DNA of 64,000 bases from Nipponacmea schrenckii (lineage: Eukaryota > Mollusca > Gastropoda > Lottiidae): assembly GCA_030562195.1 (NCBI GenBank), contig CM060199.1:39576338-39640337 (forward strand), given 5' to 3'. The notes under the pieces are model-generated. The model worked only from the letters and a program-made list of their open reading frames with translations. It was not told the origin of the DNA and did no database searches. A program made the translations under genes and the position numbers. Shown here piece by piece: positions 46,001 to 58,055 of this stretch (the first letter of the stretch is position 1; every line of letters begins with the position of its first letter).

Positions 46001-47244
46001 TATGATGTTGTTTGGATTGAGTTCATGACCTATAACCTTTGACCACCTACATGGCCAGTTGTTAATTGTTAACACATTGCCTAAGGAAATGAAATCAAAA
46101 TATCATTTGTGGCTTTCCTATTTTCTTTATAATATTGGAACAATATCAATATATATTATTGATTGATAGTCTCAGGTGTCCAGCTAGTAGATCAGATTTA
46201 CAGGCTTATATATTCCTACATCATAAGATAATTATTCCTTGAAGAAGTTGCACAGTAAATCTATGTGACGATGCACACATATTTTCAGTATTCTGTATGC
46301 ATTCAGAAGAAGAACAAGCTGTTCCATCCATATAGTATTGAGGGCCGAGGTCAAAAAACCATTTTGATTGAGGAATCCGTTGGCCTCAAAGACCCTTCTG
46401 CTGGCTTTGTCTATTTGGAAAGATACCTGAGGCAACTCATTTCCAAAGAAGAACAAGCAGTTCAACCCATATAGTTTTGAGGGTGATCCATTGGCCTCAA
46501 AGACCCTTCTGCAGTCTTTGTCTATTTGGAAAGTTACCTGAGGCAACTTTCTTTTTAATGTACAACATGTCTTAATCAATGGTGTTAGTCATTCAAGCTT
46601 ATTATAGTATGGTAATTCAACTTTCAGGAACAAAATTATCAAAATAAACTATACATGGACCATATAAAATGCTCAATAACAGTTTTGTTTCAGAAATCCT
46701 GAGTAAGCTTTATTCAAACCAGTTACGTTATTTTTGTAGATGATACAACAACTCTGGCCATATATTGGAGATTATGTAAAAGACCTACTACACAAGTCTA
46801 TAGAACCTGCTGTCAAGAAAAGTTTGCCAGCCTCTTTAGCAGCCTCTTTTCGATTTTCCCAGATTGATCTTGGTGATATAGTAAGTTGATTAACACTTTG
46901 TTCCTCCACCATTGAAGAGTGCTGACCCAGTAGACTCACAGTCCGTTTGTTTCTGTCTGATATTGCTTAAATAAAGACTAGACGCTCTTTCTACATCTGT
47001 CGCTCAGACCTGAATGTTGTATCCTTAACTTTGAATACATAAAAGGAGGAAAAAATGTGATCATAAACTACTGAATTGATTCTGAAGAAGGCATTTAGTG
47101 GTATAAGCATTATTCAACAGGACAATAGTATATATTTCTAATTTAAGATATTATTTCTAACTTTAAGCCTCCCAGAATTGGTGGCATCAAAGTTTATACC
47201 GAAAATGTTCGAAGAGATGAAATTTACATGGATTTAGAGATCAT
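40042..47244 (+). CDS. ESYT2: Extended synaptotagmin (E-Syt), 5' part, four exons, incomplete
   Basis: Joined exons 40042-40347, 45933-45974, 46740-46880, 47168-47244 (566 nt, about 188 residues), all GT..AG and in phase; exon 4 ends in phase 2 at ATC AT|GTAAGT. Residues 1-36 are a charged, proline-rich cytosolic N terminus. Residues about 37-66 form the hydrophobic hairpin (YAGVVLGVWGFGYFSFSPSW then LLLGLVLFIW) that anchors E-Syts in the ER. Then come ARVEDLPSW and the SMP-domain start: VFFPDVERAEWLNK, QLWPYIGDYVKDL, IEPAVKKSLPASLAASFRFS, IGGIKVYTENVRRDEIYMDL. Family members tether ER to plasma membrane and transfer lipids through the SMP domain. The rest of SMP and the C2 domains are not visible. 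The blocks resemble vertebrate ESYT2/3 more than ESYT1, but the paralogue is uncertain in an invertebrate. The start ATG has A at -3. Confidence 0.92.
40348..41340. other. E-Syt intron 1, first part, with a reverse SINE-like element
   Basis: At about 40630-40800 the plus strand reads AATGGAGTTTTACGCCCCAC, TGCTGTATGCAATGAGAGAA, ATTTACCAGGACAGCTATAT, TTTCCAACTGTGGAGGGATC, TTTAACATGCACAACTTAA, a reverse-orientation member of the dispersed family with part of the tail deleted. The rest is AT-rich with no feature recognised. Confidence 0.6.
41345..41515. repeat. Short imperfect minisatellite (GGGTTATATCAG type)
   Basis: Alternating modules GGGTTATATCAGACAGGGCT and ATATCAGCCCAGGGTATATC recur four to five times with a total unit near 38 bp, shortened irregularly. 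CAGCCC and GGGCT provide inverted arms. Confidence 0.8.
41705..42134 (+). mobile_element. hAT-type MITE with 8-bp target site duplication
   Basis: A 430-bp non-coding element with terminal inverted repeats TAGGGCTGG...CCAGCCCTA and subterminal runs rich in CGATTA/TAATCG (GATTAATCG, CCGATTA, TAATCGATTA) on both sides. It is flanked by a perfect 8-bp direct repeat ATTGTATT (41697-41704 and 42135-42142). TIR start and 8-bp duplication length are characteristic of hAT superfamily transposons. It has no transposase, so it would need one in trans. Confidence 0.92.
42289..42625. repeat. Inverted repeat followed by three 111-bp direct repeats
   Basis: CGTTTCAATTCACATACAGG (about 42289) pairs with CCTGTATGTGAATTGAAACG (about 42336-42355), giving an imperfect foldback with a loop of about 28 nt. 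The right arm starts a unit (CTTGATAAAAATTCCTGTAT ... TATCTATTATTGTATAA) that is repeated three times at a period near 111 bp (42323, 42435, 42546), the third truncated. Confidence 0.88.
42750..44405. repeat. 25-bp minisatellite in E-Syt intron 1, about 63 copies
   Basis: Unit GTCAGGACAGTTGAATAGAG-ACCAT, period 25 bp. Longer blocks repeat within it, for example AATAGGACGGATGAATAGAG followed by CCTGTGTCAGGATAGTCGAA at about 43110, 43385 and 43475, showing higher-order duplication. A short insert (GACAATCTATATTTGTATGA, 43166) also occurs downstream of the array at 44498. Confidence 0.96.
44406..44660. other. E-Syt intron 1, stretch after the 25-bp array
   Basis: Non-coding. It holds the parental-looking copy (44498) of the insert found inside the 25-bp array. 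A 73-codon ORF crossing the array end is not a gene. Confidence 0.4.
44661..45014 (+). mobile_element. TTAA-flanked MITE, best copy of the family
   Basis: About 350 bp. Left end TTAA-AGGGATAATAGGTCTTAGGA-TGAATATAAAATTTT; right end reads AAATTTTATGTTCATTCTAA-TACCTATTATCCCT-TTAA, giving terminal inverted repeats of about 35 bp with few mismatches. TTAA borders both ends, as a piggyBac-type insertion would leave, although the terminal bases (AGGG) are not the usual piggyBac CCY, so the superfamily is open. An internal palindrome AAAAACGCTTAAT...ATTAAGCGTTTTT lies at 44815-44850. Other copies: 20513-20747, 32501-32566, 33563-33917. Confidence 0.85.
45015..45654. other. E-Syt intron 1, last part
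   Basis: AT-rich DNA without recognised features. Confidence 0.4.
45655..45862 (+). repeat. SINE-like element, near-complete body and tail
   Basis: GATGGGACTATAAACTTAGG, TCCTGTGTGCTACAGGCTGT, TAACATTAAAGAACCCTCTA, TTTGGAAATCAGAAAAAGAG, TTTGTCCTGGCAAAATTTCC, CACCCTGCATGCCATTGCCC, CTTCATTTGCTCATAAGGTG, ending CATTCATTTCATTT. One of the fullest copies and the best reference for the family in this window. It lies about 70 bp upstream of E-Syt exon 2. Confidence 0.78.
46290..46550. repeat. Two diverged direct repeats of about 130 bp in E-Syt intron 2
   Basis: The copies share AAGAAGAACAAGC, CATATAGT-TTGAGGG, TTGGCCTCAAAGACCCTTCT and GTCTATTTGGAAAG-TACCTGAGGCAACT. The minus strand of both copies is open in one frame (ORF 46232-46579, 115 codons) with a repeated peptide containing QIDK..RRVFEANG. 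I treat it as a dispersed repeat and not a gene. Confidence 0.75.
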
Positions 47245-47477
47245 GTAAGTAAATATAAAATAATTGAGTTGGTGCCTGCGAGCGTTAGGTGGTAGTCTTG
47301 GAAAATACAGGAATCAGACTGACCATGATTTCCAGAAATCTTGTTGAAAATTTTTCAGTCTTCTTGACTTCTTCTTTCACAGAGAGGATGGTCAGTATTC
47401 ACAATGAAAGAAAGAACAAATTTCTGATTTCGGATGAAATAGATTTAGATAATCATCAGCTTTCATTTTTATGTTAT

Positions 47478-47937
47478 GCCCACATGAATATGTGGACATA
47501 TATTGTCGTTGCCCCTGTCCGTCGGTCAGTCGGTCCGTCCGTAAACATTTGAATATAATAGAATAGGCTACAATAGAAGCTACAATTTGGAATCGATTTG
47601 AATAAAACTTGGTGTGAGCATAAGAATTGATAAGCCAGCGGTCAAGTTTGATTTTGATGATTTTTCAATGGACGTTTTTTGAGTTATTGCCCTTGACTTA
47701 GTAAAATCACATACAAGTTTTATTGTGGGTGCTATAGAAACTGCAATTTTTAATGAATTTTGATGAAACTTGTTGTGAGCATTTGAATTCATAAGACGAC
47801 AGTCAAGTTCGCATATGGTGATTTTTTCGAAAAACTGTTCTTGAGCTATTGCCTTTGACTTAGTAAAATTCTGTAAAAAATTTATTGTGGGTGCCATAGA
47901 AGCTACAATTTTCAATGGATTTTGATGAAACATGGAA
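47478..47937 (+). repeat. Dispersed repeat with internal units of about 160 bp
   Basis: Begins CCCACATGAATATGTGGACA, then a GTCCGTCGGTCAGTCGGTCC tract, followed by three serial copies of a block (ATAGAAGCTACAATTT..AATGGATTTTGATGAAACTTG..GTGAGCAT..AAGTTCG..TTGACTTAGTAAAAT). Similar GTCCGTC-plus-GAAACTTGG repeats are common in invertebrate genomes. I cannot assign a family name. It lies downstream of E-Syt exon 4. Confidence 0.7.
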
Positions 47938-49300
47938 TTTCAATGAGATAGATAAATATTATTATTGAACCAAGCCACTCAGTTAGGGCTAAGAGTTACC
48001 TGTGAATTCATTTTGAGTCAGATTTAAAATGTAAAGACAGTTTAGTTAATAGGTATTGTTTTACCCAAAATATAACATTGATCTAATATCAGAGTTGATT
48101 AATCTTCAGCTATTGTGTTGAGTTCAAATGTTTGATTTAAGAATGAAATATATTCAGGAGTTTCAAGTTTATAAAATGTTAAAGGGTGAATTTTGTTCAG
48201 GGATTAGAGATTTTCTAGAAATTTAAACAAAAAGAATGCATTCATAGTTTGAGGGTGAGCTGAAATCAGTATAGGGTAGAGACCTTTCTACACCTGTATT
48301 GTTAATGGGGTGAGCTGAAATCAGTATAAGGTACAGACCTCTACACCTGTATTGTATGTTCATTGAAACTGCAGACATCCCAGAGTTCACTTCTTGTTGT
48401 CATGTCAGCAACATAACAGACAATTTTCTTGGATGCAGACTTCAGCATTTTTTGACTTCAAGCCTTGTTTTAGGTAAGCCTTCATTTATTTCATTAATTT
48501 TTAGTTTTAAATTTAGTAATATATTTTATGAATAGGAAATTTTCCTCTAGCCTTATTGGATTTCTTGATTGTAATATTTTGTGTTAATTGAAAAAATCTA
48601 TTTGAAAGTAGGACATTCAGCCTTCTATTTTATATCTGTATGTGTTTCAGTGTGATGTTTTTAATATGTGATATCCTAGCATGTAATTATAATCAAAAAT
48701 TCAAGCTTAGAGTTGCTGAATAAAACACCATTTATTGATAAGGTAAATGTAATTTGATAATGATATGATAATGTCCATCTAAGTTGTGAATAAAAAATAA
48801 TAATTGAAAGGCAACTATGCGAATGCAGTCACATACAAGAATTATAAGAATGCCAAATAGAGCTAAAATCAAAATTTTATCCATTTTTTTTTTGCAAATT
48901 AAACATACCAGTTACCTGTGTTTTAGCTTCTTAGACTTTTAAAAAGAAAAAATAATTCTTTTATCTTACAGCTATACATCATAAAGGAGGATTCATCTAA
49001 AACCAAAAGAAATTTATCTACAAACCAAAAGAAATTTAGTTGTATTTTGAGGTAGGGCAAATTTAGATTTTTTAAGAGAATAGCTATGATTGTTATTTAT
49101 ATGTATACAATTTATGTTGCTACTGAGGAACTAGGTATATCCCAACAGTATAATAATTAGTAGGAATTACAGGGTATGACTTACTATAGTTAATTTATGG
49201 TCAAAATTGGATTAGAATTTAAGGCTCATATGATAATTGAATAAAATTGAAAGCCTTGATCATTAATTTAGTAATGTAGGATCTGTATGATATATAACAT
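47938..49300. other. Stretch downstream of E-Syt exon 4, with a 53-bp duplication
   Basis: Mostly AT-rich unique DNA. At 48251-48354 GGTGAGCTGAAATCAGTATA and TACACCTGTATTGT are tandemly duplicated. No exon continuing the SMP domain was recognised here. Confidence 0.5.
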
Positions 49301-50508
49301 CAATAATAATGTTATAATATATGATAATAAAACTGAAGGAATGATAATGTTATAATATATTATAATAAAACTGAAGGAATGATAATGTTACTAATATATG
49401 ATAATAAAACTGAAGGAATCATAATCTTATAAATATATGATAATAAAACTGAAGGAATAATAATGTTATAATATTTATGATAAAACAGAAGGAATGATAA
49501 TGTTATAATATATGATAATAAAACTGAAGGAATGATAATGTTATAATATATGATAATAAAACTGAAGGAATGATAATGTTATAATATATGATAATAAAAC
49601 TGAAGGAATGATAATGTTATAATATATGATGATAAAACAGAAGGAATGATAATGTTATAATATATGATAATAAAACTGAAGGAATGATAATGTTATAATA
49701 TATGATAATAAAACTGAAGGAATGATAATGTTATAATATATTATAATAAAACTGAAGGAATGATAATGTTATAATATATGATGATAAAACAGAAGGAATG
49801 ATAATGTTATAATATATGATAATAAAACTGAAGGAATGATAATGTTATAATATATGATAATAAAAATGTAGGAATGATAATGTTATAATATATGATAGAA
49901 ATAAAACTGAAGGAATGATAATGTTATAATATATGATAATAAAACTGAAGGAATGATAATGTTATAATATATGATAATAAAACTGTAGGAATGATAATGT
50001 TACAAAATATGATAATAAAACTGAGGGAATGATAATGTTACAATATATGATAATAAAACTGAAGGAATGATTATGTTACAATATATGATAGAAAAAAGAC
50101 TGAAGGAATGATAATGTTATAATATATGATAATAAAACTGAAGGAATGATAATGTTATAATATATGATAATAAAACTGAAGGAATGATAATGTTATAATA
50201 TATGATAATAAAACTGTAGGAATGATAATGTTATAATATATGATAATAAATCTGAAGGAATGATAATGTTATAATATATGATAATAAAACTGAAGGAATG
50301 ATTATGTTATAATATATGATAGAAATAAGACTGAAGGAATGATAATGTTATAATATATGATAATAAAACTGAAGGAATGATAATGTTATAATATATGATA
50401 ATAAAACTGAAGGAATGATAATGTTATAATATATGATAATAAAACTGAAGGAATGATAATGTTATAATATATGATAATAAAACTGTAGGAATGATAATGT
50501 TATAATAA
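49301..50508. repeat. 38-bp satellite array A, about 32 copies
   Basis: Unit GATAATAAAACTGAAGGAAT-GATAATGTTATAATATAT, period 38 bp (TTATAATATA at 49503 and 49541). Almost no length variation apart from AGAAATAA insert variants. First of seven arrays of the same unit. Confidence 0.97.
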
Positions 50509-51748
50509 TATATTGGTTGTTACATCAAGTTAGTTACAAATCTTCTTCCCATTCTTCCCATGGTTACGATATAAGATCCTATCCACTAGAAGGATAAAAA
50601 GCATTATCTCTCCGAAGCGTAACAGGGCTCCTTGTAAAACTTCCTAGGGAACGGAACACTTGAATCTGAGAATCTTTTGGGGTTTATTTATGCCGCCTGT
50701 TGAACTTTTCAGTAAATGTGTGAATGAGTTTTATACAAGTCAAACTTAGAATCTTATTTTGTTTGAAGAGAAAAGATGACTTCTTTAGGTTATAAGGGAA
50801 GTCTGGCCAAATTTTCTCTTCCCAATTCAATTCTTACCCCCACTGTGGCTATAATCTGATGAGCTGTGTATCATATAAGACTTAAAGAATGAATGTTTAA
50901 AGCTCTCAGATTTATAAAGGTTGATTTTATGTGGACAATAGTTAAGTTACTCAACATGAAATCAACTTCAAGTATGAGTGTATTTCCAAGTTCAACAGGG
51001 GCTTTGTTTATAAATACAACTTCTTTAGGATAAGGGGAGTTGTCTAAATTGTATGTAAATGGTACTTATTGTAAAGTCTTATTTTAGAAAATCTCCTCTC
51101 ACAGTTTGGATGAATTGGTTATTGCCATTTGCTAAATTGGATGGTCGGTCAGAGACACTCTGGAAGTGGTCATGTAGTAGGTGAGGGGCCACATTGCTAC
51201 ATGATCCTCGAAGGTAGTGTCATGTGACCCACGGCAAAGATTAGAAACCTTATAAATCTGACATTATTCATTTGATCAATTCCTTGAGAGGGTTCAAATC
51301 TAGACTGGAGTGCCATGGTTAGGTTTGTCCCTGTGGATTTTATCAGACGGTAGTTATTCACATGTCTAACCTCAAGTGCGGCTTTAAAATCGTGCCATGA
51401 TCAATGGTTGAGGACAGTTGCTATATTCTACCTGAGATACTATTCACTGTTTTATTTTCTGTATTATTTTTGTCCCTGTTTTTATTATTTTTATCCCTGT
51501 TATTATTATTATTCCTAATATTATTAATGCAAAATAAACAGGTAAAACTTTTAACTGTCAGTTTGTCCCTGTGAATTTTATCAGACGGTAGATATACCAA
51601 TGTCAAGGACAAAGTGTTATATTCTACCAGAGATACTATTCACTATTTCTTTTTTCATTTTATATTTTATTTTTATCCCCAATATTATTATTATTTCTAT
51701 TTAATATTTTCAATAACTTTATAATCAAAACTAGAAATCTTTTTGGTT
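50509..51748. repeat. Macrosatellite spacer S1 (type 1, about 1.24 kb)
   Basis: Starts TATTGGTTGTTACATCAAGT and shares its first 500 bp with all other spacers up to AAGGGGAGTTGTCTAAAT. It then has the type-1 body (ATGGTACTTATTGTAAAGTC, TGGATGGTCGGTCAGAG, TTTTATCAGACGGTAG) and ends CTAGAAATCTTTTTGGTTTG. TTTTATCAGACGGTAG occurs twice, 250 bp apart. No coding frame of note. Confidence 0.9.
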
Positions 51749-52157
51749 TGATAATGTTACAATATATGATAATAAAACTGAAGGAATGATAATGTTATAA
51801 TATATGATAATATAACTGAAGGAATGATAATGTTATAATATATGATAGTAAAACTGTAGGAATGATAATGTTATAATATATGATAATAAAACTGAAGGAA
51901 TGATAATGTTATAATATATGATAATAAAACTGAAGGAATGATAATGTTATAATATATGATAATAAAACTGAAGGAATGATAATGTTATAATATATGATAA
52001 AATAACTGAAGGAATGATAATGTTATAATATAGGCTATGATAGAAATAAAACTGAAGGAATGTTAATGTTATAATATAGGCTATGATAGAAAAAAAAAGA
52101 AGGAATGATAATGTTATAATATATGATAATAAAACTGAAGGAATGATAATGTTATAA
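51749..52157. repeat. 38-bp satellite array B, about 11 copies
   Basis: Same unit as array A. The left end fuses the spacer TTGGTTTG to GATAATGTTACAATATAT. Two units carry TAGGCTATGATAGAAA expansions. Confidence 0.96.
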
Positions 52158-53779
52158 CAATATATTGGTTGTTACATCAAGTTAGTTACAAATCTTCTTC
52201 TCATGCTTAACAGGATCTTCCCATGGTTACGGTATAAGATCCTATCCACTAGAAGGATAAAAAGCATAATCTCTCCGAAGCGTAACAGGGCTCCTTGTAA
52301 AACTTCCTAGGGAACGGAACACTTGAATCTGAGAATCTATTGGGTTTATTTATGCCGCCTGTTGAACTTTTCAGTAAATGTGTGAATGAGTTTTATACAA
52401 GTCAAACTTAAAATCTTATTTTGTTTGAAGAGAAAAGATGACTTCTTTAGGTTATAAGGGAAGTCTGGCCAAATTTTCTCTTCCCAATTCAATTCTTACC
52501 CCCACTGTGGCTATAATCTGATGAGCTGTGTATCATATAAGACTTAAAGAATGAATGTTTAAAGCTCTCAGATTTATAAAGGTTGATTTTATTTGGACAA
52601 TAGTTTAGTCACTCAACATGAAATCAACTTCAAGTATGAGTGTATTTCCAAGTTCAACAGGAGCTTTGTTTATAAATACAACTTCTTTAGGATAAGGGGA
52701 GTTGTCTAAATCTAAACTTTGGCATTAACTGGACAGATTTTAGTCTTATATATTAGGAATTCTCCCTCTGTAGGAATGGCTAAAAGATTGAGGACGTTAT
52801 TTTTTACTAAACTGGATAGGGGACGGCGGCCTGCATGACAGCTGAAGGCAAGCATGTGGTAGGTGTGGGGGCCACTATTACTGCAGGGCGGTACTGAGTA
52901 GGTGTGGTCATGAAGTCCTACGGTCGCAGATTAGATCATTAAAAAATCAAATGACATTCTATATTTTTTACCTTGCTTCAGGGGGATCAAAACTAGACTA
53001 GTGCCAGATATTTTTCTAAATTATTCTCAGTTTTCAATGGATAAAGGAGGTCAAACTTGGGCAGTTCCTGCGTCTAATTATTGATTTACTAAACTCTGAC
53101 CCTGAAGTAGAGATTTTTACAGTTCAGTATAGACACTGTTTAGTGTAGAGAGGGTACATAGAGTAAAGTGGTAGGGATGAAAGTGTTAAAAACCTTTGAA
53201 TTGGCGACAGATTGACAGCAATACTAGATCAAAAATGTAATCTCATATTTGTGTAAAATTTCTGTGAATTGGTTAAAAAAATATTAAAATAATGAAAACA
53301 TCTTAGGTTCACAGTTTAGGATTCTTTCTACCAGCTGGTCCTTGGGTAAATCTCTTGGCGTTGATCTTTCTGGGATTATTCATACCCATTTACAGCTGGG
53401 TGGACTGGAATTATAAGTGTGCTATAGAACTTATAAAAAAATATTGTAGTCAGAAATTGAGTACTATATTTTGGTTGTACAATGCATGCCTTACAAGAAT
53501 TTATTTTGTTGGTATGTGTGATTTATACTGCTTCATGTGCTTTTTATATAAGTATATCTTATTTAAATTTAACAGTTTGATATTTATATGGATACCATCA
53601 ATACCATTACTGCTTCCCACTACTGTTCAGAGAGTTCACTTCAAGTTTTGATGTTCTATTGAAGATTAGAAACAGTTGTCAACAGAATGACATGAGCTTT
53701 TCTCTTTCAAATGAGTTTTATTATTTAATATATACGCTGTTTGTATTCGGTTTCAATCTTATGGCAGTAAGAAAATCAT
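52158..53779. repeat. Macrosatellite spacer S2 (type 2, about 1.6 kb)
   Basis: Shares the 500-bp head with type 1, then changes to the type-2 body: CTAAACTTTGGCATTAACTG, GGGGACGGCGGCCTGCATGA, GTGCCAGATATTTTTCTAAA, ending AATCATTTATAATATATGAG. It contains a 98-codon hydrophobic ORF (53355-53651). In the other type-2 copies this frame is interrupted (a TGA at the W-V-D-W position), so it is not treated as a gene. Confidence 0.9.
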
Positions 53780-54408
53780 TTATAATATATGAGAGAAATA
53801 AAACTGTAGGAATGATAATGTTACAATATATGATAATAAAACTGTAGGAATGATAATGTTATAATATATGATAATAAAACTGAAGGAATGATAATGTTAT
53901 AATATATGATGATAAAACAGAAGGAATGATAATGTTATAATATATGATAATAAAACTGAAGGAATGATAATGTTATAATATATGATAATAAAACTGAAGG
54001 AATGATAATGTTATAATATATGCTAATAAAACTGAAGGAATGATAATGTTATAATATATGCTAATAAAACTGAAGGAATGATAATGTTATAATATATTAT
54101 AATAAAACTGAAGGAATGATAATGTTATAATATATGATAATAAAACTGAAGGAATGATAATGTTATAATATATGATAATAAAACTGAAGGAATGATAATG
54201 TTACAATATATGATAATAAAACTGAAGGAATGATAATGTTATAATATATGATAATAAAAATGTAGGAATGATAATGTTATAATATATGATAGAAATAAAA
54301 CTGAAGGAATGATTATGTTACAATATATGATAGAAATAAGACTGAAGGAATGATAATGTTATAATATATGATAGAAATAAAACCGAAGGAATGATAATGT
54401 TATAATAA
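53780..54408. repeat. 38-bp satellite array C, about 16 copies
   Basis: Same unit. Includes CTAATAAAACTG and TTATAATAAAACTG variants shared with array A. Confidence 0.96.
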
Positions 54409-55380
54409 AATATTGGTTGTTACAAATCTTCTTCTCATGCTTAACAGGATCTTCCCTAGAAGGATAAAAAGCATTATCTCTCCGAAGCGTCACAGGGCTA
54501 CTTGTAAAACTTCCTAGGGAACGGAACACTTGAATCTGAGAATCTATTGGGTTTATTAATGCTGCCTGTTGAACTTTTCAGTAAATTTGTGAATGTGTTT
54601 TATACAAGTCAAACTTAAAATCCTATTTTGTTTGAAGAGAAAAGATGACTTCTTTAGGTTATAAGGGAAGTCTGGCCAAATTTTCTCTTCCCAATTCAAT
54701 TCTTACCCCCACTGTGGCTATAATCTGATGAGCTGTGTATCATATAAGACTTAAAGAATGAATGTTTAAAGCTCTCAGATTTATAAAGGTTGATTTTATG
54801 TGGACAATAGTTTAGTCACTCAACATGAAATCAACTTCAAGTATGAGTGTATTTCCAAGTTCAACAGGGGCTTTGTTTATAAATACAACTTCTTTAGGAT
54901 AAGGGGAGTTGTCTAAATTGTAGGTAAATGGTACTTATTGTAAAGTCTTATTTTAGAAAATCTCCTCTCACAGTTTGGATGAATTGGTTATTGCCATTTG
55001 CTAAATTGGATGGTCGGTCAGAGTCACTCTGGAAGTGGTCATGTAGTAGGTGAGGGGCCACATTGCTGCATGATCCTCGAAGGTAGTGTCATGTGACCCA
55101 CGACAAAGATTAGAAACCTTATAAATCTGACATTATTCATTTGATCAATTCCTTGAGAGGGTTCAAATCAAGACTGGAGTGCCATGGTTAGGTTTGTCCC
55201 TGTGGATTTTATCAGACGGTAGATATACCAATGTCAAGGACAAAGTGTTATATTCTACTAGAGATACAATTCACTATTTCTTTTTTCATTTTATATTTTA
55301 TTTTTATCCCCAATATTATTATTATTTCTATTTAATATTTTCAATAACTTTATAATCAAAACTAGAAATCTTTTTGGTTT
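54409..55380. repeat. Macrosatellite spacer S3 (type 1, deleted, about 0.97 kb)
   Basis: Type-1 spacer lacking the segment between the two TTTTATCAGACGGTAG copies of S1 and S4, consistent with deletion between direct repeats. It also lacks CATCAAGTTAGTTAC near its start. Confidence 0.9.
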
Positions 55381-56282
55381 GATAATGTTACAATATATGA
55401 TAATAAAACTGAAGGAATGATAATGTTATAATATATGATAATATAACTGAAGGAATGATAATGTTATAATATATGATAGTAAAACTGAAGGAATGATAAT
55501 GTTATAATATATGATAATAAAACTGAAGGAATGATAATGTTATAATATATGATAATAAAACTGAAGGAATGATAATGTTATAATATATGATAGAAATAAA
55601 ACTGTAGGAATGATAATGTTATAATATATGATAATAAATCTGAAGGAATGATAATGTTATAATATATGATAATAAAACTGAAGGAATGATAATGTTAAAA
55701 TGTATGATAGAAATAAAACTGAAGGAATGATAATGTTATTATATATGATAATAAAACTGAAGGAATGATAATGTTATAATATATGATAATAAAACTGAAG
55801 GAATGATAATGTTATAATATATGATAGAAATAAAACTGTAGGAATGATAATGTTATAATATATGATAATAAAACTGAAGGAATGATAATGTTATAATATA
55901 TGATAATAAAACTGAAGGAATGACAATGTTAAAATGTATGATAGAAATAAAACTGAAGGAATGATAATGTTATAATATATGATAATAAAACTGTAGGAAT
56001 GATAATGTTATAATATATGATAATAAAACTGAAGGAATGATAATGTTATAATATATGATAATAAAACTGAAGGAATGATAATGTTACAATATATGATAAT
56101 AAAACTGAAGGAATGATAATGTTATAATATATGATAATAAAACTGAAGGAATGATTATGTTATAATATATGGTAATAAAACTGAAGGAATGATAATGTTA
56201 TAATATATGATAATAAAACTGAAGGAATGATAATGTTATAATATATGATAATAAAACCGAAGGAATGATAATGTTATAATAA
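55381..56282. repeat. 38-bp satellite array D, about 23 copies
   Basis: Same unit, with repeated longer blocks (the AAAATGTATGATAGAAATAA variant occurs twice with the same neighbours), showing block duplication inside the array. Confidence 0.96.
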
Positions 56283-57530
56283 TATATTGGTTGTTACATC
56301 AAGTTAGTTACAAATCTTCTTCCCATTCTTAAAGGGATCTTCCCATGGTTACGATAAAAGATCCTATCCACTAGAAGGATAAAAAGCATAATCTCTCCGA
56401 AGCTTAACAGGGCTCCTTGTAAAACTTCCTAGGGAACGGAACACTTGAATCTGAGAATCTATTGGGTTTATTTATGCTGCCTGTTGAACTTTTCAGTAAA
56501 TGTGTGAATGTGTTTTATACAAGTCAAACTTAAAATCTTACTTTATTTGAAGAGAAAAGATGACTTCTTTAGGTTATGAGGGAAGTCTGGCCAAATTTTC
56601 TCTTCCCAATTCAATTCTTACCCCCACTGTGGCTATAATCTGATGAGCTGTGTATCATATAAGACTTAAAGAATGAATGTTTAAAGCTCTCAGATTTATA
56701 AAGGTTGATTTTATGTGGAAAATAGTTTAGTCACTCAACATGAAATCAACTTAAAGTATGAGTGTATTTCCAAGTTCAACAGGAGCTTTGTTTATAAATA
56801 CAACTTCTTTAGGATAAGGGGAGTTGTCTAAATTGTAAGTCAATGGTACTTATTGTAAAGTCTTATTTTAGAAAATCCCCTCTCACAGTTTGGATGAATT
56901 GGTTATTGCCATTTGCTAAATTGGATGGTCGGTCAGAGTCACTCTGGAAGTGGTCATGTAGTAGGTGAGGGGCCACATTGCTGCATGATCCTCGAAGGTA
57001 GTGTCATGTGACCCACGACAAAGATTAGAAACCTTATAAATCTGACATTATTCATTTGATCAATTCCTTGAGAGGGTTCAAATCAAGACTGGAGTGCCAT
57101 GGTTAGGTTTGTCCCTGTGGATTTTATCAGACGGTAGTTATTCACATGTCTAACCTCAAGTGCGGCTTTAAAATCGTGCCATGATCAATGGTTGAGGACA
57201 GTTGCTATATTCTACCTGAGATACTATTCACTGTTTTATTTTCTGTATTATTTTTGTCCCTGTTTTTATTATTTTTATCCCTGTTATTATTATTCCTAAT
57301 ATTATTACTGCAAAATAAATAGGTAAAACTTTTAACTGTCAGTTTGTCCCTGTGAGTTTTATCAGACGGTAGATATACCAATGTCAAGGACAAAGTGTTA
57401 TATTCTACCAGAGATACTATTCACTATTTCCTTTTTCATTTTATATTTTATTTTTTATCCCCAATATTATTATTATTTCTATTTAATATTTTCAATAACT
57501 TTATAATCAAAACTAGAAATCTTTTTGGTT
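56283..57530. repeat. Macrosatellite spacer S4 (type 1, about 1.25 kb)
   Basis: Full type-1 spacer, very close to S1 and including both TTTTATCAGACGGTAG copies. The minus-strand ORF at 57205-57393 is an asparagine/lysine low-complexity frame shared with S1. Confidence 0.9.
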
Positions 57531-58055
57531 TGATAATGTTATAATATATGATAATAAAACTGTAGGAATGATAATGTTATAATATATGATAATAAAACTG
57601 AAGGAATGATAATGTTATAATATATGATAATAAAACTGTAGGAATGATAATGTTATAATATATGATAATAAAACTGAAGGAATGATAATGTTATAATATA
57701 TGATAGAAATAAAACTGAAGGAATGATAATGTTATAATATATGATAGAAATAAAACTGTAGGAATGATAATGTTATAATATATGATAGAAATAAAACTGT
57801 AGGAATGATAATGTTACAAAATATGATAATAAAACTGAAGGAATGATAATGTTATTATATATGATAATAAAACTGAAGGAATGATAATGTTCAAATATAT
57901 GATAAAAAAAAACTGTAGGAATGATAATGTTATAATATATGATAATAAAACTGAAGGAATGATAATGTTATTATATATGATAATAAAACTGAAGGAATGA
58001 TTATGTTATAATATATGATAGAAATAAGACTGAAGGAATGATAATGTTATAATAA
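57531..58055. repeat. 38-bp satellite array E, about 13 copies
   Basis: Same unit. CTGAAGG and CTGTAGG versions are mixed, with several AGAAATAA length variants. Confidence 0.96.

Noticed and set aside
46232..46579. 115-codon minus-strand ORF with an internal peptide repeat
   Set aside because: It spans two diverged copies of a dispersed repeat in E-Syt intron 2 and has no independent gene evidence.
47245..49300. Next E-Syt exon (rest of the SMP domain)
   Set aside because: I looked for a phase-compatible exon encoding the remaining SMP region and found none that I could support. Candidate acceptors such as the one near 48440 are followed by stops in the needed frame.
53355..53651. 98-codon hydrophobic ORF in macrosatellite spacer S2, with shorter versions in S5-S7
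   Set aside because: The frame is interrupted in all other type-2 spacers and carries no recognised domain. AT-rich DNA easily encodes hydrophobic frames.
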